A stretch of 15,772 bases of DNA, from assembly GCA_003151275.1 (NCBI GenBank), contig PLXC01000152.1:1-15772 (forward strand), in the 5' to 3' direction. Shown one piece after another: positions 14,099-15,772 of this stretch (positions are counted from its first letter, which is position 1; each line of letters opens with the position of its first letter). This DNA is from Candidatus Melainabacteria bacterium. Its GTDB lineage: Bacteria > Cyanobacteriota > Vampirovibrionia > Obscuribacterales > Obscuribacteraceae. The notes below the pieces were generated by a model. It did not search any database. It was not told the DNA's origin and worked only from the letters and a program-made list of their open reading frames with translations. The position numbers and the translations under genes are program-made.

Positions 14099-14575
14099 AT
14101 GCCAGCAGCGCGGTTGCAAAACGCCCAAACATGGAAACAGGTGAGTACGAATGTGCCGCATGATATGTACCGGGTACTGCGTAGCCGAGTCACGAAAGAG
14201 CTCACGATGTCTCACTTACTCAGAGAGCTGATCACAGAATCCGAACTGATGAAAGCTGGCAAGCTGCCCAGACCGAGTTGGTCAGTTGAGTTGACGGAGC
14301 ATATAGTCGCTCTTCGGGCAGAAATTGCTGCCGAGAAAAAAGTGCGAGAGGATGCTGAAAAAGCGGTGTTTGAGCTAAGAGAAGAAATTGCTGAATTGAG
14401 AAAAGGTGCCGAGACAACGATCACTCTGCTACGACAAGAATCGGAACAAGCGCCGCTCACGGCTCTTTTTGATCCCGCCCAGGCGAAGAAGCAGACTCAA
14501 CCCAGAAAAGAAAAACCGACATACTGGCCAATCTTTAGCAAGCTCACAGAGATTTTTAGTGCTGTTCGCGATTAA
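14099..14575 (+). CDS. RHH-like plus coiled-coil DNA-binding protein
   Basis: The N-terminal part of this 158-residue protein (VSTNVPHDMYRVLRSRVTKELTMSHLLRELITESE, about residues 15-49) follows a ribbon-helix-helix pattern. A long charged coiled coil (about residues 62-112) follows. The tail is basic, Pro/Gln-rich and ends in aromatics (YWPIFSKLTEIFSAVRD). This layout echoes the HTH/coiled-coil protein at 4969. ATG 14099 is well supported by GAGGG (14088-14092) 6 bases upstream. The gene is single, followed by a GCGCCT/AGGCGC hairpin (14626-14642). A role in partition, copy control or silencing is inferred; I cannot name the family. Confidence 0.65.
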   Translation: MPAARLQNAQTWKQVSTNVPHDMYRVLRSRVTKELTMSHLLRELITESELMKAGKLPRPSWSVELTEHIVALRAEIAAEKKVREDAEKAVFELREEIAELRKGAETTITLLRQESEQAPLTALFDPAQAKKQTQPRKEKPTYWPIFSKLTEIFSAVRD

Positions 14576-14698
14576 GCCCAATGTGTATCAGTCGTTCACA
14601 GTAGGGCGGCGGGTGGGTAGCCTCAGCGCCTAGGCAAGGCGCGCATACCTCGGTTTTGTCCTTTGCTCTTTCTTTCGTTGTCCAAACAGGATTTCCCT

Positions 14699-14719
14699 AG
14701 AGCGACGCAGGAGCGAGCG
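14699..14719 (+). repeat. GC-rich dispersed repeat, copy 1
   Basis: AGAGCGACGCAGGAGCGAGCG here recurs at 15207-15228 with one extra C and one substitution. The two copies bracket the Xre-type regulator gene. GAGCGCCTTTC after copy 2 also occurs at 2616-2626 in the 3' end of rep. Confidence 0.6.
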
Positions 14720-14814
14720 CGCCTGCGCCCTGAACATATATGTAATGGCTGCTCCCGTTTTTGCCTTGCACTACATGCGATATCAGAAAAAACACTCGAC
14801 TCGTCTCCACCCGC

Positions 14815-14843
14815 ATAATCGCATTTGGGTGTAATGTGATTAT
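14815..14843. promoter_or_regulatory. Operator-like inverted repeat upstream of the Xre-type gene
   Basis: ATAATCGCATT (14815-14825), a 7-base spacer and AATGTGATTAT (14833-14843) match at 10 of 11 positions. It lies 33 bases before the GTG start. Xre/C-type regulators usually bind such sites to control themselves. Confidence 0.6.
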
Positions 14844-14876
14844 AGGCGGCTCTATGAGAAACACGAGGAGGTTTCA

Positions 14877-15158
14877 GTGGACAAAGATAATCATGCTCAA
14901 CTTTTATTTGCAGTCGCGTTCGTCTTGCGTCAGCGCCGCGAAGCCTTGCTCATAACTCAATCTGAGCTAGCAAGACTATGTGGACTACACCGATCCTACA
15001 TTGCAGGCGTGGAGCGCGGCGCACGTAATATCGCAATTCAGAATGTCAGCCGCCTGGCGTCTGCTCTCGATATGGCAGCTTCAAAGGTGCTCTCTTTAGC
15101 TGAGAAGAAGCTCGCTCGTGAAGGTCCATTCAAACTCAAAAGGAAAAAGTCAAAGTAA
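14877..15158 (+). CDS. Xre/Cro-CI-type HTH transcriptional regulator
   Basis: This 93-residue protein is almost entirely a helix-turn-helix domain of the Cro/CI (HTH_3) family. VLRQRREALLITQSELARLCGLHRSYIAGVERGARN (about residues 16-52) contains the recognition helix (HRSYIAGVERG). NVSRLASALDMAASKVLSLAEKK and a lysine-rich tail follow. The start is GTG, fixed by a perfect AGGAGG 5 bases upstream. The size and layout resemble controller (C) proteins of restriction-modification systems and antitoxins of the HigA type. No restriction enzyme, methyltransferase or toxin gene lies beside it, so a general plasmid regulator acting on its own operator (14815-14843) is more likely. Confidence 0.85.
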   Translation: MDKDNHAQLLFAVAFVLRQRREALLITQSELARLCGLHRSYIAGVERGARNIAIQNVSRLASALDMAASKVLSLAEKKLAREGPFKLKRKKSK

Positions 15159-15206
15159 CTCCTGTCCTAAAAACATAAAAAAAGAAATCCCCAGATCTGT
15201 TCCTCC

Positions 15207-15228
15207 AGAGCGACGCCAGGAGCGGGCG
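15207..15228 (+). repeat. GC-rich dispersed repeat, copy 2
   Basis: AGAGCGACGCCAGGAGCGGGCG matches copy 1 at 14699-14719 apart from one inserted C and one substitution. Confidence 0.6.
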
Positions 15229-15292
15229 TAGAGCGCCTTTCATCTGGTTCCAAAGTTTGGCTGTACTGTTTGGCGGGAAGGAATGGAGCCAT

Positions 15293-15322
15293 AAAAAAAC
15301 CGAGGCAGAGCTGGCCTCGGTT
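15293..15322 (-). terminator. Intrinsic terminator of the 15334-15561 gene
   Basis: On the minus strand AACCGAGG, a 9-base loop and CCTCGGTT (15298-15322) are followed by a run of seven Ts (plus-strand A run 15293-15299). It begins 12 bases after the stop codon, which supports the small gene being real. Confidence 0.8.
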
Positions 15323-15333
15323 CTTATTGATTT

Positions 15334-15561
15334 CTATTCGAAATCTTGTGAATATTCAAACATCAAGTCCCGGTGTGCTTCGTAGCACTTCCGACAATCT
15401 CCGAGTTTTCGAAGTTCATCGTTGTTGTGTGGACATGGGTACTCTGGGTTGTAGGTACCGCTCATCATCATCTCGATTTCGAAGTTAGTCATTAGGTAGA
15501 CCTCAATATCCGGCATCTCCGCCGGCTTCTTTAGGGCTACCGCCCAAGTTTTTGCAGTCAA
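15334..15561 (-). CDS. Small Cys/His protein, possible zinc-binding, unknown function
   Basis: This protein is up to 75 residues long. Its C-terminal half contains YPCPHNNDELRKLGDCRKCYEAH, whose Cys-x-His and Cys-x-x-Cys groups could bind one zinc ion. I do not recognise the family. The frame opens with TTG 15561, which lacks a clear ribosome-binding site; ATG at 15516 (60 residues) is an alternative, directly after GGCGGAG. A good terminator follows the stop. The first 12 codons and their upstream bases are repeated in inverted orientation at 15601-15633. Real coding is likely; start and role are uncertain. Confidence 0.55.
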   Translation of the reverse strand: MTAKTWAVALKKPAEMPDIEVYLMTNFEIEMMMSGTYNPEYPCPHNNDELRKLGDCRKCYEAHRDLMFEYSQDFE

Positions 15562-15642
15562 GACTGGCGTCTCGCCACCCGCAGGGCTCGGTCTTTACTT
15601 CAAAAACTTTGGTGGTAGCCTTAAAAGAGCCGGTGGAGAGGA
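15513..15642. repeat. Inverted duplication of the 5' end of the small Cys/His gene
   Basis: Left arm 15522-15554 and right arm 15601-15633 match at 28 of 33 positions, with weaker similarity reaching 15513 and 15642; the spacer is 46 bases. Read on its own strand, the right arm gives KTLVVALKEPVE, like the gene's KTWAVALKKPAE. It is either a remnant of a second, divergent gene copy or a regulatory hairpin. Confidence 0.7.
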
Positions 15643-15747
15643 CGACGAGATCCAGTGTAGAGCGGCAAAGCCGATCGTAACGGTGTCACCGGACATAAAA
15701 AGATGCGCCTGCGGCTCACGCACCGAGATCTAGGCTGGATGCGACAA

Positions 15748-15772
15748 GGAAAAGATAAAATCTGGTTTTTTG
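15748..15772. repeat. Right terminal inverted repeat (25 bp)
   Basis: This is the exact reverse complement of bases 1-25. Circular joining would create a 50-bp perfect palindrome with no spacer. Confidence 0.9.

Noticed and set aside
14028..14144. 38-residue frame (MAKMFIDPIAQ...) with two cysteines before the 14099 gene
   Set aside because: It overlaps the start of a better supported gene in another frame and has no Shine-Dalgarno site.
14877..15158. Controller protein of a restriction-modification system or antitoxin
   Set aside because: No methyltransferase, endonuclease or toxin-like gene lies next to it within the window.
1..15772. Unassembled insertion sequence as the cause of the terminal repeats
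   Set aside because: No target-site duplication appears just inside the two repeats, and the overlap stops at exactly 25 bases on both sides; not fully excluded.

Overview
The window reads as a complete or near-complete small mobilizable plasmid of a Gram-negative-type bacterium. It has a relaxase operon, a primase-type replication protein, several small DNA-binding regulators and a cargo block of secreted proteins. Base composition is moderate, Shine-Dalgarno sites are canonical (AGGAGG, AGGAGA) and signal peptides are ordinary bacterial ones. The primase-like Rep and the very large beta-solenoid protein would fit a Cyanobacteriota-related lineage such as the non-photosynthetic Vampirovibrionia/Obscuribacterales, but that placement is a guess. 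No rRNA, tRNA, transposase, integrase or CRISPR array is visible.

Layout. Bases 93-2240 (minus strand) are a tight mob operon: an RHH protein, a VirD2/RlxS-like relaxase, then a second RHH protein. A perfect 14-bp-arm inverted repeat just upstream (2276-2304) is the best oriT or operator candidate. Bases 2587-4611 (minus) encode the Rep/primase. The 357-bp divergent region 4612-4968 carries promoters on both strands, several hairpins and a small terminator, suggesting antisense-RNA copy control. Bases 4969-5906 (plus) hold a two-gene operon led by an HTH plus coiled-coil protein. Bases 5907-9081 hold an unknown secreted protein, a secreted HExxH zinc metalloprotease and a TPR-like secreted protein. 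Bases 9154-13110 (minus) encode a 1318-residue secreted beta-solenoid/adhesin-like protein. Bases 13111-14098 are mostly non-coding and contain a cluster of hairpins. Bases 14099-15772 carry an RHH/coiled-coil protein, an Xre-type regulator with an operator-like inverted repeat, and a small Cys/His protein.

Most interesting points. (1) Two copies of a roughly 165-nt structured RNA (about 6021-6186 and 7971-8136) share an extended -10 promoter, two stem-loops and an intrinsic terminator, with compensatory base changes between copies. I recognise no known RNA family in it. Each copy stands upstream of a gene for a secreted protein. (2) The first and last 25 bases are a perfect terminal inverted repeat. 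Joined, they make a 50-bp perfect palindrome, as expected of a hairpin-telomere linear replicon or of an assembly broken at a palindrome. (3) The rep gene carries a nested palindromic insert that encodes a proline-rich linker. (4) An inverted copy of the 5' end of the small Cys/His gene lies near the right end.

How the parts may work together. Rep would start replication, controlled by the RNA in the divergent region. The HTH/coiled-coil, RHH/coiled-coil and Xre proteins would act in maintenance or regulation. The mob operon would allow transfer using a helper's conjugation machinery. The cargo would act at the cell surface.
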